Shown piece by piece: positions 1 to 8,295 of a stretch of DNA of 64,000 nt. The DNA is from Erythrobacter mangrovi. GTDB taxonomy: Bacteria > Pseudomonadota > Alphaproteobacteria > Sphingomonadales > Sphingomonadaceae. Made by a program: the position numbers and the translations under genes. Position 1 is the stretch's first letter; each line of letters starts with the position of its first letter. The notes under the pieces were generated by a model. That model was not told the DNA's origin, did no database searches, and worked only from the letters and a program-made list of their open reading frames with translations. The stretch is taken from positions 1 through 64,000 of the forward strand of contig NZ_CP053921.1 of the NCBI RefSeq assembly GCF_013260645.1. Reading direction: 5' to 3'.

Positions 1-959
1 CGGTTCGCGATGAATGCCCTGGCCATGGAAATTCCCTCGCTGCTCGGCTCTCGCTCCAGCGAATTGGGATCGATTGCCGGGCCGTGTCGATCGAAGGCGA
101 TTTTGAAGCCTCGGCCTTCGATATCCGGCAAGCCGTAGACGATATCGCCGCCGTTGAAGTCCGCCCACACGGGGAAGCGACCAGCGGCGAAACGGTCATC
201 ACCATCCGGGGGGCCGAAATAGAAGACCTCCTGGCGGGTAACAGAGAGCCGCTCTCCCAGCGTGCCGGGGAAGAGATTTCCCAACCACGGGCCGAGTGCA
301 TAGACCAGCTTTCGCGCCCTTTGCCCGTCAGGCAATTCGAAGCCGCCGGCCTGCCCGTTTCGGGGTGGTCCGACATGCGCAATCACCGGCTTCAAACCGG
401 CATCCCGCACCGTCGCCTGTACCGCCCTGTTGGCGATGAGGCCGCCCGTGTCTTCCTCGATGAATCCCACCTCATTCGCGTCGAAGCGGATTTGCGGCCA
501 GTTCTTGCCAAGCCAATCGGCATTCCCCGATCGGTGGCTGATCTTCTGTGCTTCCAGCCATGCCAGGCTGCGCTGCATGTATTGGTCGCGCTCGGGCGAA
601 AACCACAGGACGCCGGTCGGGTAGAAGATCGGCGTGCTCTGGCGATCCGACAGTGCTTTCCAGTAACCCAGCGATTCAAGCGCCATCGAAGAATAGAGCG
701 GATCGCCGCCATAGCTCAGGCGAATGACCCGGCTTTCGCCGCCGGACGAACTCCTGACATTCCCCGGGCCATAGGCGTCATAGAGGGCAACCTTCAGGCC
801 ACGCTTCCGAAGATGCCAAGCAGTCCAGGAGCCAAAGACGCCTGCGCCGACTACGGCCACGTCCAAAGTCTGTGAACTTGTTGCGCCGACCCGTCCGCTG
901 GCGATCGCCAGGCTGGTCGCGCCGATCGATTTGACAATGTTACGGCGGGTCAGACGCAT
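1..959 (-). CDS. FAD-dependent oxidoreductase, sarcosine/N-methyltryptophan oxidase-like, Tat-exported (C-terminus off window)
   Basis: About 319 residues are visible and the C-terminus runs off the left edge. The protein opens with a twin-arginine signal (MRLTRRNIVK then a hydrophobic stretch, residues 1-26). A Rossmann FAD site GAGVFG follows at about 38-43. The segment GGESRVIRLSYG resembles the flavin loop of monomeric sarcosine oxidase and N-methyltryptophan oxidase. From the family, it should oxidise a secondary amine or amino acid and release hydrogen peroxide; the substrate is not predictable. The Tat signal suggests that the folded flavoprotein acts in the periplasm, unlike classical cytoplasmic SoxA. 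The start ATG at 959 is chosen because it gives the intact Tat motif. It is divergent from the methyltransferase gene. Confidence 0.82.
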   Translation of the reverse strand, partial: MRLTRRNIVKSIGATSLAIASGRVGATSSQTLDVAVVGAGVFGSWTAWHLRKRGLKVALYDAYGPGNVRSSSGGESRVIRLSYGGDPLYSSMALESLGYWKALSDRQSTPIFYPTGVLWFSPERDQYMQRSLAWLEAQKISHRSGNADWLGKNWPQIRFDANEVGFIEEDTGGLIANRAVQATVRDAGLKPVIAHVGPPRNGQAGGFELPDGQRARKLVYALGPWLGNLFPGTLGERLSVTRQEVFYFGPPDGDDRFAAGRFPVWADFNGGDIVYGLPDIEGRGFKIAFDRHGPAIDPNSLEREPSSEGISMARAFIAN

Positions 960-1202
960 CGGATAACCTCAGTCGCTCCACGTGTTCTGCGACGTTGATC
1001 CTTCCCGACTGCACATGTCAAATTATCGGCAGTTGGTGTGATGTTCGCTTCCCGCCCAACCCGTGACCGTATCGCCGAACGTAGCAACTCCGAGGAGCAG
1101 TCGGTCCGCCAACGATCCTATACCTGGCGCGCTCCTTCGCGATTGGCCAACCTTAGTGTAGTAAGTTCTTGGCAGACGCCAGAGTTGGGCCGGAGGGCAT
1201 AC

Positions 1203-2036
1203 ATGGCACTGATCGAGGACTTCGTTGCCGGCAGGACGCCACCAGAACTTTATCAGGCTTACCTCACTCCATTGTTCGAGACTTGGAGCGATGCATTGAT
1301 TGAGGCTTCACCGCCGCATGGTCGTGTACTCGATCTGGCTTGTGGCACGGGTATTGTGACGCGAAGGATTGCCGCGGAAGCAAAGGTAGACAGTGTCGTC
1401 GGAATCGACATCGCTCAACCAATGATAGAGGCCGCGATGGCGGCTACGACTGGTGAGATGCCGGTAAAGTATCTGATAGCGAGCGCGGATCAGATTGATT
1501 TTCCGGACAATTCCTTTCAGTCGGCGTTCTGCCAACAGGGCCTGCAGTTTTTTCCTGATAAGGTTGCCGCCTTGAACGAAACCGAGCGGCTTCTCGCACC
1601 AGGCGCAAGTGCGGTATTTGCTGTTTGGACTTCGGGCAGCAATGGAAATCCAGTGTTTGGGGCTTTCGAAGACATCGTAGCCGAAGAGCTGGGAGCTGAC
1701 TTGGTGCCGTTCGGACCATTCTCGCTTGGCTCACAACGCGAGATTGAACAGTTTGTCGAGAGTTCGAAGCTGGGCTTGATTGCGCTGGCAAAGGAAGAGC
1801 GCGTTGTGCGCCTTCCTGACCCGAAGACCCTGGTGCTGTTCGATTTGATGTTCCTAGGCCGCCCTGCAGCTGATGGAACTATGCACCCCTTATTCGATCC
1901 CGCGGACAGCTCCAAGGACGAACAGATCGCAAGGATCATATCGAAACTCGCTTCGGCAACTGCGCAGTTCCTGCAACCTGGCGGCGATCTTCTAGCGCCT
2001 AGCTCAGCGCATATCATCGTCCTTGGAAAGGATTGA
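1203..2036 (+). CDS. class I SAM-dependent methyltransferase
   Basis: A 277-residue protein with methyltransferase motif I (LDLACGTG, residues 43-50), an acidic residue after the second strand (VVGIDIA) and a motif near QGLQFFPD, all typical of the UbiE/Methyltransf_11 group. It should transfer a methyl group from S-adenosylmethionine to a small molecule, but the acceptor cannot be told. The frame is open from 1038, but ATG 1203 is preferred: GGAGGG lies about 7 bases upstream and the family fold begins soon after. Codon use is less GC-biased than in neighbouring genes and the gene stands alone beside a decayed regulator, which hints at accessory DNA (inference). Confidence 0.8.
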   Translation: MALIEDFVAGRTPPELYQAYLTPLFETWSDALIEASPPHGRVLDLACGTGIVTRRIAAEAKVDSVVGIDIAQPMIEAAMAATTGEMPVKYLIASADQIDFPDNSFQSAFCQQGLQFFPDKVAALNETERLLAPGASAVFAVWTSGSNGNPVFGAFEDIVAEELGADLVPFGPFSLGSQREIEQFVESSKLGLIALAKEERVVRLPDPKTLVLFDLMFLGRPAADGTMHPLFDPADSSKDEQIARIISKLASATAQFLQPGGDLLAPSSAHIIVLGKD

Positions 2037-2125
2037 CGTGCGAACGTGCACCCAGAGCTCGACCTGAAATGTCCGCATTCCACCCAATTCAGGACGGTTT
2101 TGTAGATCGTCACTAAGAGCCCGGG

Positions 2126-2504
2126 GTGGCCCGCACGCTTTCGCCCGGCTACCTTGCAGGCCGCTCGCCAGATGCGATCGACCTAGGCGCCGAGAAGCTG
2201 CTCATCTATGCCGCAGCTATAGCCGCCTGCCCGAACTCGAATGGGTGGTGCGGCATGGCCTTGCCGAAGCGGTGGCCATGCGGACGGGCAGCACGCGTGG
2301 ACTGTTGACTGCGGCCATAGCCGGGGCGGGCATGCAATGCTGCCCATACCGTTCGCAGCGCTGGAACCCGACCTGATCGAAATTGCGTCGCCCTTCGCGA
2401 TTCCCTCGCGGCAGCCATGGCTGCTCGTTCATCACGACCTGCGGCGGCTGCCCTCGATCAAGCTCGTACAGAAGTGGATCGTGTCCACCTTCGCGAGGCT
2501 TTGA
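2126..2504 (+). pseudogene. remnant of a LysR-type regulator (substrate-binding domain, frameshifted)
   Basis: Three short stretches in three different frames together read as the C-terminal half of a LysR regulator. Frame 2 from 2126 gives LSPGYLAGRSPDAIDL, frame 1 near 2221 gives RLPELEWVVRHGLAEAVAMR then LLTAAIAGAG, and frame 3 gives AMLPIPFAALEPDLIEI followed by PWLLVHHDLRRLPSIK to a stop at 2504. The last piece is the usual LysR ending (WLLVH.DLRR.P). No helix-turn-helix part is visible upstream. At least two frameshifts and a missing N-terminus indicate a dead gene. It fills most of the 540-base gap between the methyltransferase and the TPR gene; I see nothing else there. Confidence 0.65.
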
Positions 2505-2575
2505 TGGAAGCGGCGTTGGGCCAGACTGGTAAGCAACTATCCAATCGAGGCCCGGAATAACCTAAGCTCAGGGTC

Positions 2576-4357
2576 CTATATGCGGTTCATGTCCAATTGG
2601 CTAGAATCGCCTCGCCAGACCGCATTGAACGCCCGCTCGGATGCCTTCTTTTCAAGGCGATTTCCGAGCTTTGCTTCCGTTTGGGTGAGACCATAGAGCG
2701 CGAGGGCGCTATTCGGAGCGTCGAATAGCGCCGCACGGAATGCACGCTTCGCTTCGCTATATTTCCCAGCTTTGAAGTATGCCGCCCCGAGCGACTGGTT
2801 GACCGGATAATACCAGAAAGGCGGTTCGTTGTAGGGGATCTTCTTCTGCATCTCCGCTGCCTGCGAAAAATGCGCGATTGCCTGAGTGTACTTCGACTGC
2901 GCCAGCGCCTTTCTGCCCTTTGCGACCTCGATCGCCAGGTTGATGATCAAAGGCGCTGGAAAGCCATTTGCCTCCATCTGCTTCACACCGGGCGAGCTGA
3001 CCAGTCGCTCCATGTCTCCGACTTCGGCCTCGAAATCCCCGATCCCCGGCTTGATGGCGATGGCGACGGCGCGGGCGTAGTGGCGCATGGCCTCGACGTA
3101 ATCGAGAGGGTGGGCCTTGCTCGTCAGAGCAAGCGTCGCTTCCGGAGATGCGTACTGGGCGTAAGCGAAATAGGGTGCAGCATAGATCGCCTGGACCCAG
3201 TAGAGATCCCTGCCCGTCTCCACGTCGATGACTCTCTCGAGCTTCGCCGTCTGGTTCACGACCGTCGGGAGGTCTCCCATCGCTTGGGCCGAGGTCAGCA
3301 GGAAATGCACGTTGTGCGGGTAATAGCCATACCGGACCAGGCCATCGTCGCCCACTTCACGCAGGTAATCCTCGTCTGCCGCAACCGCCTGGATATTGGC
3401 TTCTATCGAGTCCGCATATCGCCCCAGCCGGAAATAGATGTGCGCGGGCATATGCACGAGGTGGGCCAGCGCTTTCGGCCCATCAGCGCGTAACCTGTCC
3501 GCGGCCGCTTCCGCCTTCTTCGGATCGGGGAGCTCGAGAAGGTGGATATACAGGTGCGATGCCTGCGGATGTGTTGGATTACGATCCATCACTTTTTCGA
3601 TCAGCCCAACCGCCTCCGCAATGAACGGCACAGGCTGCCCTTCGTCCGTCCAATAGTTCCACGGACTGGTATTCATGGCGGATTCGGCGGCAAGCACTGC
3701 CAGGTCGTCGCTCTCTGGATAGTTTCCAGAGATCCGGAGCATTGCCTGCGCATAGGAGCGATCGAGCGCACCGCGATCTGCATCCGGAGCATCAGAGTAT
3801 CGCACCGTTTGCGCGTCAATCAGTGCCTTCACGAAGGGGTTGGCATCGGCCGACAGCCGGCGCGCCTCTGCGAGAGCCGCAAGTGCCGACCTGTTTTGCT
3901 TGCCATCCATCGCCGCATTGATGTTGGGGCCGCTGGCCATGGCCTCGCCCCACCAGCACTCAGCACAATCCGGATCGATCTCTTGCGCGCGCTTGAAGGA
4001 ACGGATCGCCGCTTGGTGGTTGAAACCATAGGCGAAGGCCAACCCCTGATCGAAGTATCGGCGCGCCTGCGGGTCCATACCCGACAAAGGGAGGTCTGAA
4101 GTCGCAATTCCCGAGTAGAGGCCGATCGCCCCAGTGCCGAAGCCCTGACTGTCAGCCACCGCCTGGGCCAATTGAAGGCGCGCGTTGAACACGGCATCCG
4201 ATCCGTTGAAGCCCCTGCAGGCCTTGCGCCCGGGCAGCGTGGGATCAAGCGCCGCAAATGCTGCTGGCGATAGAACCGTCTCAGCGACTGTCGCCGATGC
4301 ACCCCCACAGGCGAGCGTCCCGAGAAGAACCGCGAAAAGTCTGGATTGGCTTCTCAT
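2576..4357 (-). CDS. exported tetratricopeptide-repeat protein
   Basis: A 593-residue protein starting MRSQSRLFAVLLGTLA, a Sec-type signal peptide; a lipoprotein cleavage at the Cys of LACGG is possible but the box is not canonical. The body holds TPR-like helix pairs: AIRSFKRAQEIDPDCAECWW at about 120-140 and AKRAFRAALFDAPNSALALY near the end. A central part is rich in histidine (SHLYIHLLE and HLVHMPAHIYFRLGRY). Proteins of this layout are widespread but uncharacterised; a periplasmic scaffold is the safe reading. ATG 4357 is preferred over the 42-residue extension because it gives the signal peptide and has AAGGAT upstream. The gene is monocistronic. Confidence 0.75.
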   Translation of the reverse strand: MRSQSRLFAVLLGTLACGGASATVAETVLSPAAFAALDPTLPGRKACRGFNGSDAVFNARLQLAQAVADSQGFGTGAIGLYSGIATSDLPLSGMDPQARRYFDQGLAFAYGFNHQAAIRSFKRAQEIDPDCAECWWGEAMASGPNINAAMDGKQNRSALAALAEARRLSADANPFVKALIDAQTVRYSDAPDADRGALDRSYAQAMLRISGNYPESDDLAVLAAESAMNTSPWNYWTDEGQPVPFIAEAVGLIEKVMDRNPTHPQASHLYIHLLELPDPKKAEAAADRLRADGPKALAHLVHMPAHIYFRLGRYADSIEANIQAVAADEDYLREVGDDGLVRYGYYPHNVHFLLTSAQAMGDLPTVVNQTAKLERVIDVETGRDLYWVQAIYAAPYFAYAQYASPEATLALTSKAHPLDYVEAMRHYARAVAIAIKPGIGDFEAEVGDMERLVSSPGVKQMEANGFPAPLIINLAIEVAKGRKALAQSKYTQAIAHFSQAAEMQKKIPYNEPPFWYYPVNQSLGAAYFKAGKYSEAKRAFRAALFDAPNSALALYGLTQTEAKLGNRLEKKASERAFNAVWRGDSSQLDMNRI

Positions 4358-4499
4358 GTCGACATCCTTGCAAACTAGAATGCGACCAGAAGTTAAACAG
4401 TACCAATCTTCGGCTTTCGACTCCAGCCTATTCAGAGACTCAGTACCTCTCCCCAGCTTCGCAATCTTGCACCCTCGCCCCACCTTCGCTAACCCGCTC

Positions 4500-4640
4500 G
4501 CGTCATCTGGGGAGTAGCCCGCCGTTTCGGCGGTTCCCTCGCGTCAACATACTCGGCCGAGAGGTCGTGGCGCAGGGGCGCGGTTCTTCCGCCCGGGCAA
4601 GACCAATGACACCTGACTTTCGTCCGGCCGGGCGGAAGGT
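4500..4640 (+). ncRNA. yybP-ykoY manganese riboswitch
   Basis: The leader of the GDT1-type transporter gene carries the landmarks of this riboswitch class: GGGGAGTAG at 4509-4517, a hairpin with GCCGTTTCGGC, CGTCAACATACTC at 4542-4554, and a second conserved loop GCAAGACC at about 4598-4605. A GC-rich segment (CCGGCCGGGCGG) then runs towards the start codon. The class senses Mn2+ and commonly precedes MntP- or UPF0016-type exporters, which matches the gene 40 bases downstream. The assignment is by eye; the exact ends are approximate. Confidence 0.8.
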
Positions 4641-4681
4641 CGGGTGTCGTTGCAGTCGCAAGCCCGGCCCGGAGATAGTTG

Positions 4682-5257
4682 ATGGAAACCCTGCTCACCT
4701 CCACCGCCGTGGTCGCCCTCGCCGAAATCGGCGACAAGACCATGCTGCTGGCGATCGTGCTGGCGACCCGCTTTCGCAAACCCATGCCGATTGTGCTCGG
4801 TATTCTGGTGGCGACCCTCGCCAACCATGCCATTGCGGCATTCCTTGGCCAGTCGATAGCCGGAATCATGCAGGGCCCGTGGTTCCGCTATGCGGTGGGT
4901 GCGAGCTTCGTGGCCATGGCGGTGTGGACCTTGGTGCCCGACAAACTGGATGAGGACGAGGAGCCTGCGACACCGCGGTTCGGCGCCTTTCTGACAACTG
5001 TGGTCGCCTTCTTCCTCGTCGAGATCGGCGACAAGACGCAGATCGCCACCATCGCGCTGGGCGCGCAGTTCGAAAGCGTGTTGCTGGTCACGACGGGTAC
5101 CACGTTGGGAATGATGCTGGCCAATGTCCCTGCGGTCTACTTCGGCAGTGCAATCGTCGAGCGGGTGTCGCTCAAGGCCGTGCGGATTGTCGCCGCGCTT
5201 TTGTTCTTCGCTATCGGGGCCTGGGTGATCGCCGATGCAGCGGGTTGCGTTCAGTAA
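4682..5257 (+). CDS. GDT1/TMEM165 (UPF0016) family manganese/calcium transporter
   Basis: A 191-residue integral membrane protein made of two homologous halves. Each half has the family motif E-x-G-D-K-T (AEIGDKT near residue 14 and VEIGDKTQ near 117), separated by an acidic loop (DKLDEDEEP). About six transmembrane helices can be seen. Bacterial members such as MneA and the eukaryotic Gdt1/TMEM165 proteins export Mn2+ or exchange cations; the glutamates and aspartates of the two motifs form the ion path. ATG 4682 is chosen over an adjacent TTG one codon earlier. The manganese riboswitch directly upstream supports Mn2+ export induced when the metal is in excess. Confidence 0.88.
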   Translation: METLLTSTAVVALAEIGDKTMLLAIVLATRFRKPMPIVLGILVATLANHAIAAFLGQSIAGIMQGPWFRYAVGASFVAMAVWTLVPDKLDEDEEPATPRFGAFLTTVVAFFLVEIGDKTQIATIALGAQFESVLLVTTGTTLGMMLANVPAVYFGSAIVERVSLKAVRIVAALLFFAIGAWVIADAAGCVQ

Positions 5258-5390
5258 AATTGCATTCAACATTAACAAAAGGCCATCCAGACGGTTCAGT
5301 TACGGGTCAGGCGAAGGTGATACACATTGCGATATCGACAATGCGCCGCAGGTGGTGGAGCGGCATTTACAGCCACGAGGAACTCGCTCC

Positions 5391-6383
5391 ATGTCCATGA
5401 GCAAACTGATGAAGGGATCGGCCCTGGGGGTGCTCGCCGCCACCATGGCAATGACCGCTATTCCAGTCGAAGCGCAGGCACAGGATCGCCGCCAGACCCG
5501 CTTTGAGCGCGTCTCGGGCGATCAGCCACGGGCGCGGCAGGAACGTCGTACCGAAGCGCGCCAGGAACGCAGCGAGCAACGCCAGCAGGCGGCTCCCGCG
5601 CGTGCTGAGCGCCGCCAGCAACAGGCTGACAGCTCGCGCCAAGTGTCACGCGACTCGCAGCGGCGCGATGGGGAGCGTAGCGGACGCGACTGGAACCGTT
5701 CGGACCGCCGCGCCGAAGTGGCGCAGGAACGCAGCGGGCAGGATTGGAACCGCCGCGATCGGAGCCAGGAGCACCGCCAGGTCGAGACCCGGCGTGATCA
5801 GCGCAATCGCACCTACGCAGGCGACCGGAACCGCACCTATACCGATGCTCGCCGCGATGCGTATCGCGATGGCCGAAGGGATGAAGCGCGCCGCGACCGC
5901 TCCGAAGATCGCACCATCCGCCGCGACGCCTATCGCGATGGTCGGCGTGACGAAGCGCGGCGGGACCGCCGCGAGGACCGCAGCATTCGCCGCGACGGAT
6001 ATCGGGACGGCTATCGCGATGCCAACCGCCGCGCGCGTTACCATGATGGGCGCCGCTGGCATGACTACAACCGTTGGGATCACCGCCATTGGCGCGATGA
6101 TCGCCGCTACAACTGGTACAGTTATCGCAGCCACAACCGCGACCTGTATCGGCTCGACCGCTACTACTCGCCCTATCGCAGCCATCGCTACAGCCGCCTG
6201 AGCATCGGGTTCCACCTTGGCAACCTGTTCTTCAGCAGCCGTTACTGGATCAGCGACCCGTGGCGCTATCGCCTGCCCGCGGTCTACGGCCCCTATCGCT
6301 GGGTGCGCTATTATGACGATGTGCTGCTGGTCGATATTTACAGCGGCGAAGTGGTCGACGTGATTTACGACTTCTTCTGGTGA
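5391..6383 (+). CDS. RcnB-like exported Arg/Asp-rich protein
   Basis: A 330-residue protein with a clear signal peptide (MSMSKLMKGSALGVLAATMA... cleaved near AQAQ). A long Arg/Asp/Glu/Gln-rich low-complexity region follows, including repeated units RDAYRDGRRDEARRDR. The last ~100 residues are rich in Tyr, Trp and His and end in YSGEVVDVIYDFFW, the form of the RcnB family. E. coli RcnB is a periplasmic protein affecting nickel and cobalt efflux; many sphingomonad paralogues have no known role. The start at 5391 is chosen for the signal peptide. The repeats are purine-rich and may be unstable. A strong hairpin follows the stop. Confidence 0.72.
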   Translation: MSMSKLMKGSALGVLAATMAMTAIPVEAQAQDRRQTRFERVSGDQPRARQERRTEARQERSEQRQQAAPARAERRQQQADSSRQVSRDSQRRDGERSGRDWNRSDRRAEVAQERSGQDWNRRDRSQEHRQVETRRDQRNRTYAGDRNRTYTDARRDAYRDGRRDEARRDRSEDRTIRRDAYRDGRRDEARRDRREDRSIRRDGYRDGYRDANRRARYHDGRRWHDYNRWDHRHWRDDRRYNWYSYRSHNRDLYRLDRYYSPYRSHRYSRLSIGFHLGNLFFSSRYWISDPWRYRLPAVYGPYRWVRYYDDVLLVDIYSGEVVDVIYDFFW

Positions 6384-6389
6384 GTTAGC

Positions 6390-6419
6390 GAACCCCCGCC
6401 GATCGTTCGGCGGGGGTTC
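6390..6419. terminator. hairpin terminator between convergent genes
   Basis: A perfect 13-base-pair stem (GAACCCCCGCCGA / TCGGCGGGGGTTC) with loop TCGT lies 7 bases after the RcnB-like gene and before the end of the convergent cytochrome b561 gene. It probably serves both. There is no long T-tract, so efficiency is inferred only. Confidence 0.75.
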
Positions 6420-6432
6420 CTGCTTTCCGGCC

Positions 6433-6981
6433 TCAGGCCTTACCGAAGGGAAGCATGCGGAAGATTCCGCCGTTCTTGTCAATGAAGGTATGCTTGAGCG
6501 CACCGAGGATGTGCAGGCCGATCAGGTAGATGAATATCGATCCGCCGGTTGCATGTGCATCGAAGATCGACTTGCTGAGATCCTTGTTCTCGCCGACCGG
6601 AAGCACCGGGATGGTAAACATGCCGAAGAAGTCGACCGGGCGACCGCCATAGGAACTGGCGAGCCAGCCGCCGAGAGGCAGTGCGACTAGCAGGACATAA
6701 AAGATCACGTGGACAGTCCGGGCGAGCTTCGCCTCCCAGGCCTTGAGGCCGGATGGCAGCGGCGGGACCGGATGCGACCAGCGCCACAGCAGGCGGCCGA
6801 CGGTCAGAGCCAGGATCAACATGCCCCAAGCCTTGTGATAGCCGAACACGACCAGCTTATCCGCTCCTTCCAGGTGCTCAGCCGTTTCGGCGATGCGCCA
6901 GTTCATGATCACCAGGATCGCGATCAGCCAGTGGAAGATCATCGCCCCCGTCGAATAGCGGCGTGCGGCAGTGTCGGTCAT
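6433..6981 (-). CDS. cytochrome b561 family protein
   Basis: A 182-residue membrane protein with four predicted helices. Its likely haem-binding histidines are in FHWLIAILVIMNW (helix 1), GYHKAWGML (helix 2), a third helix starting RTVHVIFYVL, and GLHILGALKH (helix 4), as in prokaryotic di-haem b561 of the CybB type. It should move electrons across the inner membrane, probably between ubiquinol and a periplasmic or membrane partner. No dedicated partner gene lies beside it; it is separated from neighbours on both sides by convergent or divergent arrangement. The length is normal for the family. Confidence 0.85.
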   Translation of the reverse strand: MTDTAARRYSTGAMIFHWLIAILVIMNWRIAETAEHLEGADKLVVFGYHKAWGMLILALTVGRLLWRWSHPVPPLPSGLKAWEAKLARTVHVIFYVLLVALPLGGWLASSYGGRPVDFFGMFTIPVLPVGENKDLSKSIFDAHATGGSIFIYLIGLHILGALKHTFIDKNGGIFRMLPFGKA

Positions 6982-7082
6982 AGTCCTCTCCCCTGAAGTG
7001 TGGTTGACGCAGACTAGCGCCTCGGCCTGCTACGACAAGCCGGATACTTGATGCGAGGCGGCAGCTTGCTAACAGGACCTCC

Positions 7083-7751
7083 ATGACTCGGATCGCAAGC
7101 ATTCCCGACAAGGACGCGCTCAGGCGCATGGGTTCGCAGGTGCGCCAGCGCCTGGAAAGCGACCCCCAGATTTACAAGGTACCAACCGACAGGGCCGAAA
7201 TCTTCGCGGTCGGCAATTTCCTGTCGCCCGACGAATGCCAGCGCCTCATCGCCATGATCGACGCGGTTGCGCGGCCGAGCGAGCTGCACGAGACCGCCTA
7301 TGTCGCGAAGTTTCGTACTTCCTATTCGGGCAATTTCGATCCCTACGATCCCTTTGTGAAAATGGTCTCGCGGCGGATCGACGACCTGCTCGGGATCAAT
7401 CCCGAATGCGGTGAACGGATCCAGGGACAGCGCTACCTGCCGGGGCAGGAGTTCAAGCCGCACAACGACTGGTTCTACACCGACCAGGAATACTGGAAGA
7501 TGGAGCGCAAGCGCGGCGGCCAGCGCTGCTGGACGGCGATGGCCTTCCTCAACGAGGTCGAAGAAGGCGGGCACACCCACTTCGTCGAAGTGGGCGCCTC
7601 GATCGAGCCTAAACCGGGCGTCCTGTTGGTATGGAACAATGCCACTCCCGAGGGGGTCCCCAACGAAGGCACGCTGCATGCAGGCACGCCAGTGATCAAG
7701 GGCAGCAAATACGTGCTGACCAAGTGGTACCGCACGCGCAAGCACAGCTGA
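7083..7751 (+). CDS. prolyl 4-hydroxylase-like 2-oxoglutarate/Fe(II) dioxygenase
   Basis: A 222-residue enzyme with the double-stranded beta-helix iron site: HxD in FKPHNDWFY (about residue 125), a distal His in GTLHAGTPV, and the 2-oxoglutarate-binding Lys in KGSKYVLTKWYR near the C-terminus. This matches the P4Hc family. It should hydroxylate a proline or related residue on a protein or peptide with Fe2+, oxygen and 2-oxoglutarate; the substrate is unknown. RBS-like AGGACC precedes ATG 7083. It is a single gene, convergent with the DUF1003 gene. Confidence 0.85.
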   Translation: MTRIASIPDKDALRRMGSQVRQRLESDPQIYKVPTDRAEIFAVGNFLSPDECQRLIAMIDAVARPSELHETAYVAKFRTSYSGNFDPYDPFVKMVSRRIDDLLGINPECGERIQGQRYLPGQEFKPHNDWFYTDQEYWKMERKRGGQRCWTAMAFLNEVEEGGHTHFVEVGASIEPKPGVLLVWNNATPEGVPNEGTLHAGTPVIKGSKYVLTKWYRTRKHS

Positions 7752-7755
7752 CGCG

Positions 7756-8295
7756 TCAGTCGGCGTCGCCCAACAGCCGTTCCTCGACCTCATTCGCCGT
7801 TCGCAAGGCGATGCGTGTCAGGCGATCGACCTTGCGCGACAGGCGCAGGATTTCGAGCTGGGTGCGCAGGTTGACCTCGTAATCGTGTCGCGCCGCGATC
7901 CGATCCTTTGCCGCCTGGCGGTTCTGGCTCATCATGATGATCGGCGCCTGGATAGCCGCCAGCATCGACAGGATCAGGTTGAGGAAGATGAAGGGATAGC
8001 CATCGAACGGCTTAATCCCCAGCGCTTCCAGCACCTCGCCGTTGATCAGCATCCAGGCGAACAGCACCACGGCAAAGGCGATGATAAAGCCCCAGCTGCC
8101 GCCGATCGCGGCCACCCGGTCGGCCATCCGCTCGCCAAAGCTGGCATGCAGCTGCGCCGCTTCCGAGGCGTCGATCCCGATATAGGTCCCCGCAGCGACG
8201 CGCGAGAGGACCTCCTGCTCTTCCACGTCGAGCTCATCGAGCGAACGGCCGAGCAGTTCCTCGGCCAGTCGCTCGATCTGCTCGGCGTCTTTCAT
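7756..8295 (-). CDS. DUF1003 family membrane protein
   Basis: A 179-residue protein with a soluble N-terminus, two transmembrane helices (about residues 65-85 and 100-120) and a basic C-terminal tail. The segment ILSMLAAIQAPIIMMSQNRQ followed by KDRIAARHDYEVN is the DUF1003 signature. The role is unknown. The start codon overlaps the lysyl-tRNA synthetase stop by four bases (8292-8295), so the two are almost certainly co-transcribed and translationally coupled. Confidence 0.88.
   Translation of the reverse strand: MKDAEQIERLAEELLGRSLDELDVEEQEVLSRVAAGTYIGIDASEAAQLHASFGERMADRVAAIGGSWGFIIAFAVVLFAWMLINGEVLEALGIKPFDGYPFIFLNLILSMLAAIQAPIIMMSQNRQAAKDRIAARHDYEVNLRTQLEILRLSRKVDRLTRIALRTANEVEERLLGDAD

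Noticed and set aside
1038..1202. 55-residue N-terminal extension of the methyltransferase
   Set aside because: ATG 1203 has a GGAGGG ribosome site and the family fold begins after it; the extension is Arg/Ser-rich without homology.
5800..6050. Possible CRISPR-like or satellite array
   Set aside because: The repeats are in frame within the RcnB-like protein and encode RDAYRDGRRDEARRDR; there are no unique spacers.
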